A stretch of 64,000 bases of DNA from Qipengyuania pacifica (GTDB lineage: Bacteria > Pseudomonadota > Alphaproteobacteria > Sphingomonadales > Sphingomonadaceae): contig NZ_JAHWXO010000001.1 of the NCBI RefSeq assembly GCF_019857205.1, forward strand, positions 434,001 through 498,000, given 5' to 3'. Below, piece by piece: positions 43,106 through 52,246 of this stretch. Under the pieces are notes generated by a model. It saw only the letters and a list, made by a program, of their open reading frames with translations, searched no databases and had not been told where the DNA came from. The number at the start of each line of letters is the position of its first letter. The first letter of the stretch is position 1. A program made the position numbers and the translations under genes.

Positions 43106-45439
43106 CTAAAGCGGATTTCCGTCCTGATCGCGGAAGATCTCGCGACGCCCCACATGGTTGGCCGGCCCTACCAGCCCTTCGCCTTCCATGCGCTCGATCC
43201 ATTTGGCAGCGGTGTTGTAACCGACCCCCATCTGGCGCTGAAGCCAGCTGCCAGACGCTTTCTGGTTCTCGATAACAATCTGACAGGCCTGGCGATATTT
43301 CCGTTCTTCCGGATTATCCGAAGCGGTGAATTCGTCTTCGAAATTGAAGCCGCCATCTTCCGGTTCTTCGGTAACCGCGTCGACATAGTCGGGCTTGCCC
43401 TGTCCACGCCAGTGATCGGCCACACGTTCAACTTCCTCGTCGGACACGAAGGGGCCATGCACGCGGATCATCGCGCCGGTATTGGGTTTATACAGCATGT
43501 CGCCCTTGCCGAGCAGCTGTTCGGCCCCCTGTTCCCCAAGGATGGTGCGGCTGTCGATACGGCTCGTCACCTTGAAGCTGATGCGGGTCGGGAGGTTGGC
43601 CTTGATGACGCCGGTGATGACATCGACCGAAGGGCGCTGTGTCGCCATGATCAGATGGATGCCGGCGGCGCGCGATTTCTGGCTGAGGCGCTGGATCAGG
43701 ACTTCGATTTCCTTGCCAACAGTGACCATGAGGTCGGCCAGTTCGTCGACAATCAGTACGATGAGGGGCAGGGGCTCGTAATTGAGCTGCTCTTCCTCGT
43801 ACAATTCTTCGCCCGTTTCGGGATCGAAGCCCGTCTGCACGCGGCGACCCAGTGGCGAACCCTTCTCGATCGCCTTCTTCACCTTTTCGTTGAAGCCCGC
43901 GATGTTGCGTGAATTCACGCTGCTCATCATGCGGTAGCGCTTCTCCATTTCCTCGACCGCCCATTTCAGCGCCCGGACCGATTTGTGGGGCTCGGTAACC
44001 ACAGGACTCAGGAGATGCGGAATGTCGTCGTAAGTCTTGAGCTCCAGCACCTTGGGATCGATGAGGATCAGTCGGCACTCGTCAGGCGTGAAGCGATAGA
44101 GCAGTGAAAGCAGGATCGCGTTGAGGCCGACCGACTTACCCGAACCGGTGGTACCGGCCACCAACAGGTGAGGCATGGCAGCAAGGTCTACGACGATCGG
44201 TTCGCCTGCAATGTCCTTGCCCAGGATCATGGGCAGGCTGCCGTGATGGTCGATGAAGGCGGCCGAATTGGCGAGCTGCTTGTAACTGACCATCTGCCGG
44301 TCCGCGTTGGGCAGTTCGATCCCGATCACCGTCTTGCCCGGAATGGGAGAAACGCGCGCGGAAATTGCCGACATGTTGCGGGCGATATCTTCCGCAAGGC
44401 CGACCACGCGGCTGGCCTTGATACCCGGTGCCGGCTCCAGTTCGTACATGGTGACCACGGGTCCGGCGCGCACCGCGGTGATTTCACCCTTCACGTTGAA
44501 ATCGTCGAGCACGTTTTCCAGCAGGCGCGCATTGCGTTCCAGCGCCATCTTGTCGAGCTTCGGCGCAGCATTTTCGGGCGCATCATCGAGCAGATCGTGG
44601 CTCGGCAATTCGTAATTGGCGAACATGTCGCGCTGCTTGGGTTTGGCGGCAACGGGCTGAGCAGGCATCGGCGCGGGATCGGCGATTTCGGGCGCGCGGC
44701 GCGGTTCGCGCAAGGGCAGATCCTCGTCATCCTCAAGGCTTTTCATCGGCTTGGCACGGGTCTGCTTCTTGGGTGTCAACGGCAGGTCGAATTCGGGCAA
44801 GTGTGCCTTGCGTTTGACGAAGTCGGGCAAGGTGAGGAATTGCGCCCAGTCGATCGCGAAGACCCGGGTGACGAGCGCCACCCCGCCGCCGAGCGTGACA
44901 AGAGCGAGCAGCAGCACGATCCAGCCTGAAAAGTCGCCACCGAAACGGTCCGCGACAGCTTCGATCCCCAGGCCACCCAACTGACCGAACAAACCGCCAA
45001 GCCCGGCCGGCAGGCTGCCGGTCGCCGGCTCGAACGCCAGCGCCAGCACCGTGCCCAGCAAGGCGATGGCGGCAAGCAGCATGGCGAAGGGACCCCACCA
45101 GCGGCCGGGGGTACTATCCTCGTCGTCCCGTTCCACCCCGGTCCACAGCCGGCGGGCTGAAATATAGAGCAGCGGCAAAAGCAGCGCCGCCGGAAGTCCC
45201 AGGTAGTTAAGCGCGCGTTCGCTGGCCCAGGCGCCGGTTGCCCCCATCCAGTTGCGGATGTCGTCGCCGCCCGCTGCAGTAGAGGGACTCGGATCGGTCT
45301 GCGTATAGCTGGCGAGCGCCAAGGTCAGGAAAACAAGGATCGCGAACAGCAAGCCTGCGCCTGCCATATGTGTAGCGCGGCGAAAGGAGCGGCGGAAAGC
45401 CGCGCGCCAATCGGGTGCTGCGCCTGCGCGCGTAGCCAT
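43106..45439 (-). CDS. ftsK: DNA translocase FtsK
   Basis: Pumps chromosome ends through the closing septum and acts on dif-site resolution. The 777-residue protein has four N-terminal membrane helices, a Pro/Lys-rich linker, the motor domain with Walker A VAGTTGSGKSVGLN, Walker B LIVLIVDELADLMV, and a C-terminal gamma winged helix (GYNTAAKWIERMEGEGLV) that reads KOPS sites. Length is typical for alphaproteobacteria. The ATG at 45439 is preceded by AGGGGATACGAA; the frame is open 36 codons further. A ThiE-like gene lies 56 bp upstream on the same strand. Confidence 0.95.
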   Translation of the reverse strand: MATRAGAAPDWRAAFRRSFRRATHMAGAGLLFAILVFLTLALASYTQTDPSPSTAAGGDDIRNWMGATGAWASERALNYLGLPAALLLPLLYISARRLWTGVERDDEDSTPGRWWGPFAMLLAAIALLGTVLALAFEPATGSLPAGLGGLFGQLGGLGIEAVADRFGGDFSGWIVLLLALVTLGGGVALVTRVFAIDWAQFLTLPDFVKRKAHLPEFDLPLTPKKQTRAKPMKSLEDDEDLPLREPRRAPEIADPAPMPAQPVAAKPKQRDMFANYELPSHDLLDDAPENAAPKLDKMALERNARLLENVLDDFNVKGEITAVRAGPVVTMYELEPAPGIKASRVVGLAEDIARNMSAISARVSPIPGKTVIGIELPNADRQMVSYKQLANSAAFIDHHGSLPMILGKDIAGEPIVVDLAAMPHLLVAGTTGSGKSVGLNAILLSLLYRFTPDECRLILIDPKVLELKTYDDIPHLLSPVVTEPHKSVRALKWAVEEMEKRYRMMSSVNSRNIAGFNEKVKKAIEKGSPLGRRVQTGFDPETGEELYEEEQLNYEPLPLIVLIVDELADLMVTVGKEIEVLIQRLSQKSRAAGIHLIMATQRPSVDVITGVIKANLPTRISFKVTSRIDSRTILGEQGAEQLLGKGDMLYKPNTGAMIRVHGPFVSDEEVERVADHWRGQGKPDYVDAVTEEPEDGGFNFEDEFTASDNPEERKYRQACQIVIENQKASGSWLQRQMGVGYNTAAKWIERMEGEGLVGPANHVGRREIFRDQDGNPL

Positions 45440-45495
45440 TTCGTATCCCCTGACCTGTCGAGAGAGTGCAGTATGAGTCCTCCCGGACAGGGAGG

Positions 45496-46053
45496 TCAAG
45501 CGACGTTCGTCGAACCGAGTCCATCGATGGCGCCCCAGCGGGGCCACCCCAACTCTCGCGCGCGTTCATGGGTCATTCCGCCAAGAGCGATCACCGGCAC
45601 GGGCGATTGCCGGGCCAGCGCGTGAAACGCATCGATACCGAGGGTCTTGGCACCTGGATGCGAAGCTGTGGCGAACACCGGCGAGAGGAAGATGCCTTCC
45701 GCTCCCGCTGCGACCGCCGCCGCCAGTTCGTCCTCGTTATGAGCAGTAGCAAGGAAGAGGCCATCTCTTGGCCTGGTTGCAGACCCGTAGTGGCCGTCCG
45801 CGCCCCAATCGTCATCACCGGATAGGATAACCGTGTGTCCACATTGGCGAGCGATCGCTGCAAGCTCGTCGAACCGCGCACGCCGCGTGTCGGGATCGAG
45901 GTGATAGTGGCGAAAGACGAAGCCCGAACCAGTTGGCAGACTTTGAAGCGCCGTCTCAATTCTAGCGTCGTTTCGCCGATCGCTCAGCAACCAAAACAAC
46001 GGGAGGATGGGCCGATCGGCTCCGGGATGATGCTGGCGTCGTGTCACACACAC
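45496..46053 (-). CDS. ThiE/TenI-like thiamine phosphate synthase family protein
   Basis: A protein of about 185 residues with the TIM-barrel pattern of ThiE/TenI: PLFWLLSDRRNDARIE near the start, then FVFRHYHLDPDTRR, a central RDGLFLATAHNEDELAAAVAAGAEGIFLSPVF, and the phosphate-binding VPVIALGGMTHERARE. The usual ThiE catalytic segments are weak (ADGHYGS stands where VHLGQ is expected), so it may not make thiamine phosphate. The GTG at 46053 is the first start that does not overlap the divergent yggS-type gene; the GTG at 46047 is possible. It precedes ftsK. Confidence 0.7.
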   Translation of the reverse strand: MCVTRRQHHPGADRPILPLFWLLSDRRNDARIETALQSLPTGSGFVFRHYHLDPDTRRARFDELAAIARQCGHTVILSGDDDWGADGHYGSATRPRDGLFLATAHNEDELAAAVAAGAEGIFLSPVFATASHPGAKTLGIDAFHALARQSPVPVIALGGMTHERARELGWPRWGAIDGLGSTNVA

Positions 46054-46069
46054 GCTATAGCGCGACGCG

Positions 46070-46741
46070 ATGGAAAAGGCAGACACCCCGCTAAGGCAAG
46101 TACAGGCGAATATTGCCAAGGCTTGCACAATCGCCCGCCGCGAACCCGGCGATGTTACGCTCGTTGCGGTCAGCAAGACCCATCCGGCTGAGGCGATCGA
46201 ACCATTGCTTCTGCAAGGGCAGCGCCATTTCGGAGAAAATCGCGTTCAGGAAGCGCAGGACAAGTGGCCCGCACTGCGGGAAGCCTACCCTGCAGCCCAG
46301 TTGCACCTCATCGGCCAGCTTCAGTCGAACAAGGCCGATGACGCCGTGGCTTTGTTCGATGTCATCCACTCGCTCGATCGGCCAAGCCTGGTAAAGGCGC
46401 TTGCGAAGGCCATGGATAAGCTGGATCGGCGCATTCCGTGCTTTGTGCAGGTCGATGTGGGCGTTGAGGAACAGAAAGGCGGGTGCCCTGTGGCCGATCT
46501 GCCCGGACTGCTCGAGCAGGCTCGCTCGGCCGATATTCCGGTTGCCGGGCTCATGTGCATTCCGCCGTTCGAGATCGAGCCTGCGCCATTCTTCGCATTC
46601 CTTGATCGGCTAGCCAGCGATCACGGTCTCGACGGGCGTAGTATGGGCATGAGCGGGGATTACGAAACAGCAGTAAAACTCGGCGCTACGCATGTGCGCG
46701 TGGGTACTGCACTATTTGGTGAACGCGCCTCGCCCCGCTAG
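46070..46741 (+). CDS. YggS family PLP homeostasis protein
   Basis: A 223-residue PLP-binding protein of the YggS/PROSC family, which buffers pyridoxal phosphate and affects amino acid balance. The PLP lysine lies in TLVAVSKTHPAE near residue 36; HFGENRVQEAQDKW, HLIGQLQSNKADDAV and MGMSGDYETAVKLGATHVRVGTALFG are the other family motifs. The length is standard. It is divergent from the ThiE-like gene with only 16 bp between the starts, and its stop lies 19 bp from the glnD stop on the other strand. Confidence 0.95.
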   Translation: MEKADTPLRQVQANIAKACTIARREPGDVTLVAVSKTHPAEAIEPLLLQGQRHFGENRVQEAQDKWPALREAYPAAQLHLIGQLQSNKADDAVALFDVIHSLDRPSLVKALAKAMDKLDRRIPCFVQVDVGVEEQKGGCPVADLPGLLEQARSADIPVAGLMCIPPFEIEPAPFFAFLDRLASDHGLDGRSMGMSGDYETAVKLGATHVRVGTALFGERASPR

Positions 46742-46760
46742 CGATCTGCTGCCCGCGCGC

Positions 46761-49520
46761 TCAGGCGTTCTCCAGCCGATCTTGCGTTGCGTCACTTGCG
46801 GCCTCCATGAGCCGCGCCTCGATGCGGTTCATGCGGTCGCCGCGCTCCAGTTTTCCGCCGGTAAGGTCGGTGACGTAAAACGTATCGGCAGCCCGCTCCC
46901 CGTAATTGGTAATATGGGCGGAATGGACCACCAGTCGGCTTTCGAACAGCGCACGGGCCAAACGGTTGAGCAGCGCGGGCCGATCGCGGGCGTTGACCTC
47001 GACCACGGTGAACTTGTTCGATGCCTTGTTGTCGAACAGAACCCGTGGCGCGACATCGAAAGCACGCGCACGGCTGTGCGCCAACGGACGCTGTGCCAGT
47101 CGTGGCGCCAGATCGACCTTGTTCGCCAGCGCATCGGCGATGCTGCTTTTCAGCCGTTCCAGCTGGCCTTCTTCGGCAAAGGGTTCCCCGTGGGGATCCT
47201 GCACCAGGAAATTGTCGAGCGCCCAGCCCATCCGCGTGGTGTGGATGCGGGCATCAATGATGTTTCCGCCTGCGAGATGGATACCGCCGGCAATTCTATA
47301 GAACATGCCCGGATGGTCGGCCGCGATTACCGTGACCAGCGTTGCCCCGCGCGCTTCGTAATATTCGCAGTGAATGGAAAGCTGATGCTCCCGTTCGCGC
47401 GCGGCAGCGTAGTGCACCAGGTTCAGCGCGATGATATCGATCGGTTCAGCGATCCAGTATGCGTCGCCCATGGTCTGGGCCAGATCTGCGACGAGATGGC
47501 CCTTTTCCCCGAGATCGTCTGCCACCTCCGCCTGCTTGTGCGCGATTGTCTGTTCGCGACCATGCCGCATGTGCCCCAGCCGCAAGCGCTCGCTCGATAT
47601 GTCGTAAAGTTCGCCCAGCAACTGGCCCTTCCAACTGTTCCAGGTGCCCGGACCGACCGCGCGTATATCGACCGCGGTAAGGATTGCGAGATGCCGCAGC
47701 CTTTCCTGGCTTTGCACCTGACCGACGAAATCTTCTATCGTTTTGGGGTCGGTAAGATCGCGTTTCTGCGCCGTGTGGCTCATCAGCAGGTGATTGAGAA
47801 CCAGCCAGGCCACCATCTCTGTTTCGCTCTCGCTCAGGCCGAAACGCGGGCACAGATCTCGCGCAACTTCCGCCCCGAGCACGGAATGGTCGCCCCCGCG
47901 GCCCTTGGCGATATCGTGCAGCAACGCGGCGACATAGGCGACGCGGCGCGAATTCACCTTGTGGATCAGACGTGCGGCGCGCGGATGATCATCCGTTAGT
48001 TCGCCCTTTTCGATACGGTTCAACAGTCCGATCGCACGAATCGTATGTTCGTCCACCGTATAGTGGTGGTACATATCGAACTGCATCTGCGCGTTGACCT
48101 TGCCGAAATCCGGCACGAATTTCCCGAAAACGCCAGCTTCGTTCATCCAGCGAAGCACCATTTCGGGATCGTTGCGCCCGCACAATAGGTCGAGGAACAG
48201 CGCGTTGGCCCGTTCGTCATTGCGGATCGCATGGTCGATGAGGCCCGTTTCACGGTTCGCCTGGCGCATGGTGTCGGGGTGGATTTCCAGTTCTTCGGAT
48301 TCGGCCAGCTGGAATATCTCGATCAGCCGCACGGGGTCCTTGCGAAACCAGTCCTCCGACGGTGCGGCGATCTTGCCCCCGTAAACGCGGTAACCCTTCA
48401 GTTGCCGTGCCTTCTGTTTCCACCCCGCGAAGAAGCCGCGGCGCGCCGTTCTGGCCTCGAACTGCTCGTCGATATGGGCCAGGAAGATTCCGGTAAGGGA
48501 GCCGACCCGTTTGGCCTGCAGGAAGTAGAGTTGCATGAACCGCTCTACCGCACTCTTGCCCGGGCGTTCGGCGAATTTCATTCTTTCCGCGATACGCCGC
48601 TGCAGGTCGAAGGTCAGGCGGTCTTCGGCACGGCCCGTCAGCACATGCATGTGGCTGCGTACGGCAAGGAGGAAGTTCTCCGCCCGCCTGAAACTGCGAT
48701 ATTCGGCCGGGGTGAACAGGCCGATCTCGACCAGTTCCGACGCCGTGCGCACGCGATGGATGAACTTGCCGATCCAATAGAGCGCATGCAGGTCGCGCAG
48801 CCCGCCTTTGCCATCTTTCACATTGGGTTCGACGACATATCTGCTGTCGCCCATGCGTTTGTGGCGCGCGTTGCGTTCAGCCAGCTTCTCGGTCACGAAG
48901 GTGCGTTCATTGCCCCGCACCACCTCGGCCGTGTAGCGGCGCGACCCCTCGTCGTAGAGCTCCTGATCGCCCCAGACATACCGCCCTTCGAGGAGGGCTG
49001 TGCGAATGGTGAGGTCGCTCTTCGACAGCCGGATCGCTTCATCCAGCGTGCGGGTCGAATGGCCTACCTTCAGACCCAGATCCCACAGCATATAGAGCAT
49101 CGCTTCGACGACCTGCTCGCACCATGCCGTTTTCTTGCCGCCGACGAGGAACGCGATGTCGACGTCGGAATGCGGCGACATTTCAGACCGACCGTATCCG
49201 CCGACAGCCATGATCGCCAACCGCTCCGCCTTGGAACGGTTGGCGCTGGGATAGAGATGGGCGGTCGCGTGATCGTGGATCACGCGGATCAGTTGGTCGA
49301 TCATGAATGCGAAACCGCCCGCATTCTCATGCCCGGCGGACGGTTTCTCTTTCAGGCGGCGCTCGAGCTCGGCCCGGCCTTTGTCGAGCGCAGTCTTGAG
49401 CAGTTTTACGACATGAGGACGGGCTTTGTCGCCATGCTCCCCCACCAGCGCGTCGATTTCGGAAGCAAGGGCGCGCCGGTCGATTATCGCACGCTGTCGG
49501 GGGACACGCAGGGCATTCAA
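46761..49520 (-). CDS. glnD: [Protein-PII] uridylyltransferase / uridylyl-removing enzyme
   Basis: Senses glutamine and modifies PII proteins to set nitrogen metabolism. The 919-residue protein has the nucleotidyltransferase motif GGYGRSEMSPHSDVDIAFL near residue 115, a helical region, the HD domain VAALLHDIAKGRGGDHS near residue 505 for removal of UMP, and two C-terminal ACT domains (YEARGATLVTVIAADHPGMF and FTVVEVNARDRPALLNRLAR) that bind glutamine. All are typical. The ATG overlaps the stop of the upstream acyl-CoA synthetase gene by 4 bp, an unusual pairing. No ribosome site beyond the overlap is obvious. Confidence 0.96.
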   Translation of the reverse strand: MNALRVPRQRAIIDRRALASEIDALVGEHGDKARPHVVKLLKTALDKGRAELERRLKEKPSAGHENAGGFAFMIDQLIRVIHDHATAHLYPSANRSKAERLAIMAVGGYGRSEMSPHSDVDIAFLVGGKKTAWCEQVVEAMLYMLWDLGLKVGHSTRTLDEAIRLSKSDLTIRTALLEGRYVWGDQELYDEGSRRYTAEVVRGNERTFVTEKLAERNARHKRMGDSRYVVEPNVKDGKGGLRDLHALYWIGKFIHRVRTASELVEIGLFTPAEYRSFRRAENFLLAVRSHMHVLTGRAEDRLTFDLQRRIAERMKFAERPGKSAVERFMQLYFLQAKRVGSLTGIFLAHIDEQFEARTARRGFFAGWKQKARQLKGYRVYGGKIAAPSEDWFRKDPVRLIEIFQLAESEELEIHPDTMRQANRETGLIDHAIRNDERANALFLDLLCGRNDPEMVLRWMNEAGVFGKFVPDFGKVNAQMQFDMYHHYTVDEHTIRAIGLLNRIEKGELTDDHPRAARLIHKVNSRRVAYVAALLHDIAKGRGGDHSVLGAEVARDLCPRFGLSESETEMVAWLVLNHLLMSHTAQKRDLTDPKTIEDFVGQVQSQERLRHLAILTAVDIRAVGPGTWNSWKGQLLGELYDISSERLRLGHMRHGREQTIAHKQAEVADDLGEKGHLVADLAQTMGDAYWIAEPIDIIALNLVHYAAAREREHQLSIHCEYYEARGATLVTVIAADHPGMFYRIAGGIHLAGGNIIDARIHTTRMGWALDNFLVQDPHGEPFAEEGQLERLKSSIADALANKVDLAPRLAQRPLAHSRARAFDVAPRVLFDNKASNKFTVVEVNARDRPALLNRLARALFESRLVVHSAHITNYGERAADTFYVTDLTGGKLERGDRMNRIEARLMEAASDATQDRLENA

Positions 49521-51211
49521 GCGGCGAGGTGCTCCTTGGCAAAATTCGCCTTCACGGTGCGCTTGTCGACCTTCTGGGTGCCGAGGCGAGGCAATTGCTC
49601 ATCGCTTTTCCAGATGACCGAAGGCACCTTGAACGCAGCAATATGCTCGCGCAGGAATTCCTGCAGATCCTCGACCGAGAGATCCTTGCCGTCGTGGGTG
49701 TAGTAGACGGCAGCGGGAATCTCGCCGAAGCGTTCGTCGGGAAGGCCAAAGACCGAACATTCGGCCACTGCCGGATGCGCGTAGATCGCTTCTTCCACTT
49801 CGATGCAGCTGATATTCTCGCCGCCACGAATGATGATGTCTTTCTTGCGGTCGACGATGAACAGGTAATCGTCCTCGTCGAGATAGCCGAGGTCGCCCGT
49901 GCGGAAATACCCGTCTGCGGAAAAAGCCGCCTTGGTCGCTTCCTCGTTCTTCCAGTAGCCGAGGAAGTTGCACACCGAGCGGATCGAAACCTCGCCAACC
50001 TTTCCGCGCTCCATGGGTTTGCCGTCGTCGTCGAGAATGGCCATGTCGACCAATGGCCGCGAAGGCATGCCGGTGCTGTTGGGTTTGGCGAGATAATTTT
50101 CGTTCAGATTACCTGCGCCCACGCCATTGGTTTCGGTCAGGCCGTAACCCAGAGCGGGAAAGCCGTCTTTGAACGCGTCCTTGATCTTCTTCACATGTTC
50201 GATCGGGCGCGCTGCGCCGCCGCCAGCGAAGGTCTTGCATTGCGACAGATCGTATTTTTCACGATCCGGATGCACGGCGATCTCGTAACTCATCAGGGGA
50301 ACGCCAACGAAATAGGTGATCTGTTCGTCTGCCAACAGGCGCAGGGCCTCGGTTGCATCCCATTTGGGCATCAGCACCAGCTTGCGCCCCATCGCGAAGC
50401 TCTGGAGGAACAGCGGCACTTCGCCAGTGACGTGGAAGAGCGGAACGGCGACCAGTGCGGAAGGCTGGACGGTTGGGGCATCGCCCTTTTCCGTGAGAAG
50501 CTGCAGGATCATCGCGGTCTGGCAGACATAGTTCATGGTGCCGGAAACGACGCCGAGATGATCCGAATACGCCCCCTTCGGGCGCCCGGTCGAACCGGAT
50601 GTATAGAGGATGGTGGCAAGGTCATCCGGGCCGATCTGGCCGAGCATGGCCATGGCCGTGCCGCCTGCCGCCCATACCGGGGCCAGACCTTCCGAAGGCT
50701 TGCCGTGATCGAAGACCACAAGCTTCGAGGCATGCTTTACGCCATCGAGCCGGGCCGCACGCGGGGGATCGGCGAGGACGAGCTTGCATTCGCAAAGGTC
50801 GATTCCGTAAGCGAGTTCTTCCCCGGTCCACCAGCCATTGAGCAGTGTCGCACAGCCACCGGCCATGAGAATGCCCATGTAGGCGACGATCCAGTTCGTC
50901 GAATTGCGGGCCGCAAGACCAACGCGGTCACCCTTTTCAATTCCATGCAGCGTGGCAAGACCGTGGGCGACATGGCTGGCAGCGTGCCATATCTCGCCGA
51001 AGGTCATGCGGATGTCGCCATCGACGATGAACGTATCGTCTTTCTTTTCGTTACAGAAATGCGCGAAGTAATGGACGACGCTGGGAGGTGCGTTCTTGAA
51101 CGCGGGCATCTGCACGCCGCGGCGCGTCACTTCTGTCAGTTCGAACATCTGGCCGGGCGCGGTGACGGCATCGGTGATGCGATGGATGTCCTTGTCGAGT
51201 TCTGTCGGCAT
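49517..51211 (-). CDS. Acyl-CoA synthetase (class I adenylate-forming enzyme)
   Basis: A 564-residue ANL-superfamily enzyme that activates a carboxylic acid with ATP and CoA. The P-loop-like TILYTSGSTGRPKGA, the ALGYGLTETNG motif, GYFRTGDLGYLDEDDYLFIVDRKKDIIIRGG and the C-terminal KVDKRTVKANFA with the catalytic lysine are visible. Substrate is probably a medium- or long-chain fatty acid but cannot be fixed. The ATG at 51211 gives the start MPTELDKDIH; the frame is open 19 codons more. Its stop overlaps the glnD start by 4 bp; it is divergent from lgt. Confidence 0.93.
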   Translation of the reverse strand: MPTELDKDIHRITDAVTAPGQMFELTEVTRRGVQMPAFKNAPPSVVHYFAHFCNEKKDDTFIVDGDIRMTFGEIWHAASHVAHGLATLHGIEKGDRVGLAARNSTNWIVAYMGILMAGGCATLLNGWWTGEELAYGIDLCECKLVLADPPRAARLDGVKHASKLVVFDHGKPSEGLAPVWAAGGTAMAMLGQIGPDDLATILYTSGSTGRPKGAYSDHLGVVSGTMNYVCQTAMILQLLTEKGDAPTVQPSALVAVPLFHVTGEVPLFLQSFAMGRKLVLMPKWDATEALRLLADEQITYFVGVPLMSYEIAVHPDREKYDLSQCKTFAGGGAARPIEHVKKIKDAFKDGFPALGYGLTETNGVGAGNLNENYLAKPNSTGMPSRPLVDMAILDDDGKPMERGKVGEVSIRSVCNFLGYWKNEEATKAAFSADGYFRTGDLGYLDEDDYLFIVDRKKDIIIRGGENISCIEVEEAIYAHPAVAECSVFGLPDERFGEIPAAVYYTHDGKDLSVEDLQEFLREHIAAFKVPSVIWKSDEQLPRLGTQKVDKRTVKANFAKEHLAA

Positions 51212-51374
51212 CGGTCGTAAAATATCCTCTCCAATCGGCGCAGAACCTCCGGTTCGAGGCACGCGCAATAACTGCGGCTCGACGCAGGCTTCCCCCCAAA
51301 CCCCTGCTATGCCAAAAGCCGCCCCGATGGGTCGCCGGTCGCGGCCTTGGATTCACCTCTAAGGGGATAAGCAC

Positions 51375-52241
51375 TTGCTGTCACTACTGGCTGCATCGGG
51401 CGCGGCAGAACCGATCTACTGGGAAAATCTGGGCTTGCGGCCCTATCTTTTCGAGATCGGCGGTTTCCAATTGCGATTCTACTCGCTCGCCTACCTCTTC
51501 GGCATATTGCTGGCCTACTGGCACCTGTCGAAAATGATCAAGGCACCGGGATCGCCCATGGCCCAACGCCACGCGGACGACCTCTTTTTCTATTGTACAC
51601 TTGGGGTCATCCTCGGCGGCCGGCTCGGTTATGCCGCATTCTACAAGCCAGAACTGTTCGGCGGTGTGGAACTGTTCAAGCTGTGGGAAGGGGGAATGAG
51701 CTTCCATGGCGGGGTTATCGGGGTGCTCATTGCAATCAGCTGGGTCGCATGGCGCAACGGACTGAACTGGCTGCGCATCTGCGATTACATCTCGGTGAAT
51801 GTGCCCTTCGCCTACATGCTTGGCCGGCTGGCAAACTTCATCAACGGCGAATTGTATGGCCGCCCGGTAGAGAGCGATTTTCCTTTCGCCATGGTTTTCC
51901 CAACCGATCCGGATCAGCTCGCCCGCCATCCAAGCCAGCTATATCAGGCCGGGTTCGAAGGGCTTTTGCTAGGTGTGCTGCTGTTCGCGCTCTTCTGGAA
52001 AACGCGTGCCCGCTATCGGGCCGGACTGCTGGTTGGCGTGTTCACCATCGGCATGGGTCTCGGCCGGTTCCTCATGGAATTTTTCCGCGAGCCGGACGCC
52101 TACCTCGCTTATGTCGTCGTGGAAACGGGCCTCTCCCGCGGGCAGTGGCTCAGCCTTCCGATGATCGCGGTAGGTATCGTCGTTGTGATCTATGCGATGA
52201 TGAAGCCGCCCGTTGGCGGCCCGGCCAGGGCTAAACCGTAG
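51375..52241 (+). CDS. lgt: Prolipoprotein diacylglyceryl transferase
   Basis: Attaches diacylglycerol to the lipobox cysteine of prolipoproteins, the first step of lipoprotein maturation. The 288-residue membrane protein has the family motifs GGRLGYAAFY, MSFHGGVIG and GRLANFINGELYGRPVESDFPF, and ends in HPSQLYQAGFEG and a last membrane helix. The TTG start at 51375 is chosen because AAGGGGA lies 8 bases upstream. A methyltransferase gene follows after 5 bp, so the two form an operon. Many lipoproteins elsewhere in the window depend on it. Confidence 0.95.
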   Translation: MLSLLAASGAAEPIYWENLGLRPYLFEIGGFQLRFYSLAYLFGILLAYWHLSKMIKAPGSPMAQRHADDLFFYCTLGVILGGRLGYAAFYKPELFGGVELFKLWEGGMSFHGGVIGVLIAISWVAWRNGLNWLRICDYISVNVPFAYMLGRLANFINGELYGRPVESDFPFAMVFPTDPDQLARHPSQLYQAGFEGLLLGVLLFALFWKTRARYRAGLLVGVFTIGMGLGRFLMEFFREPDAYLAYVVVETGLSRGQWLSLPMIAVGIVVVIYAMMKPPVGGPARAKP

Positions 52242-52246
52242 TCCAC

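Noticed and set aside
51243-51255. GAACC-TCC-GGTTC inverted repeat between the acyl-CoA synthetase gene and lgt
   Set aside because: Five-base arms in GC-rich DNA are expected by chance; no link to a named regulator.
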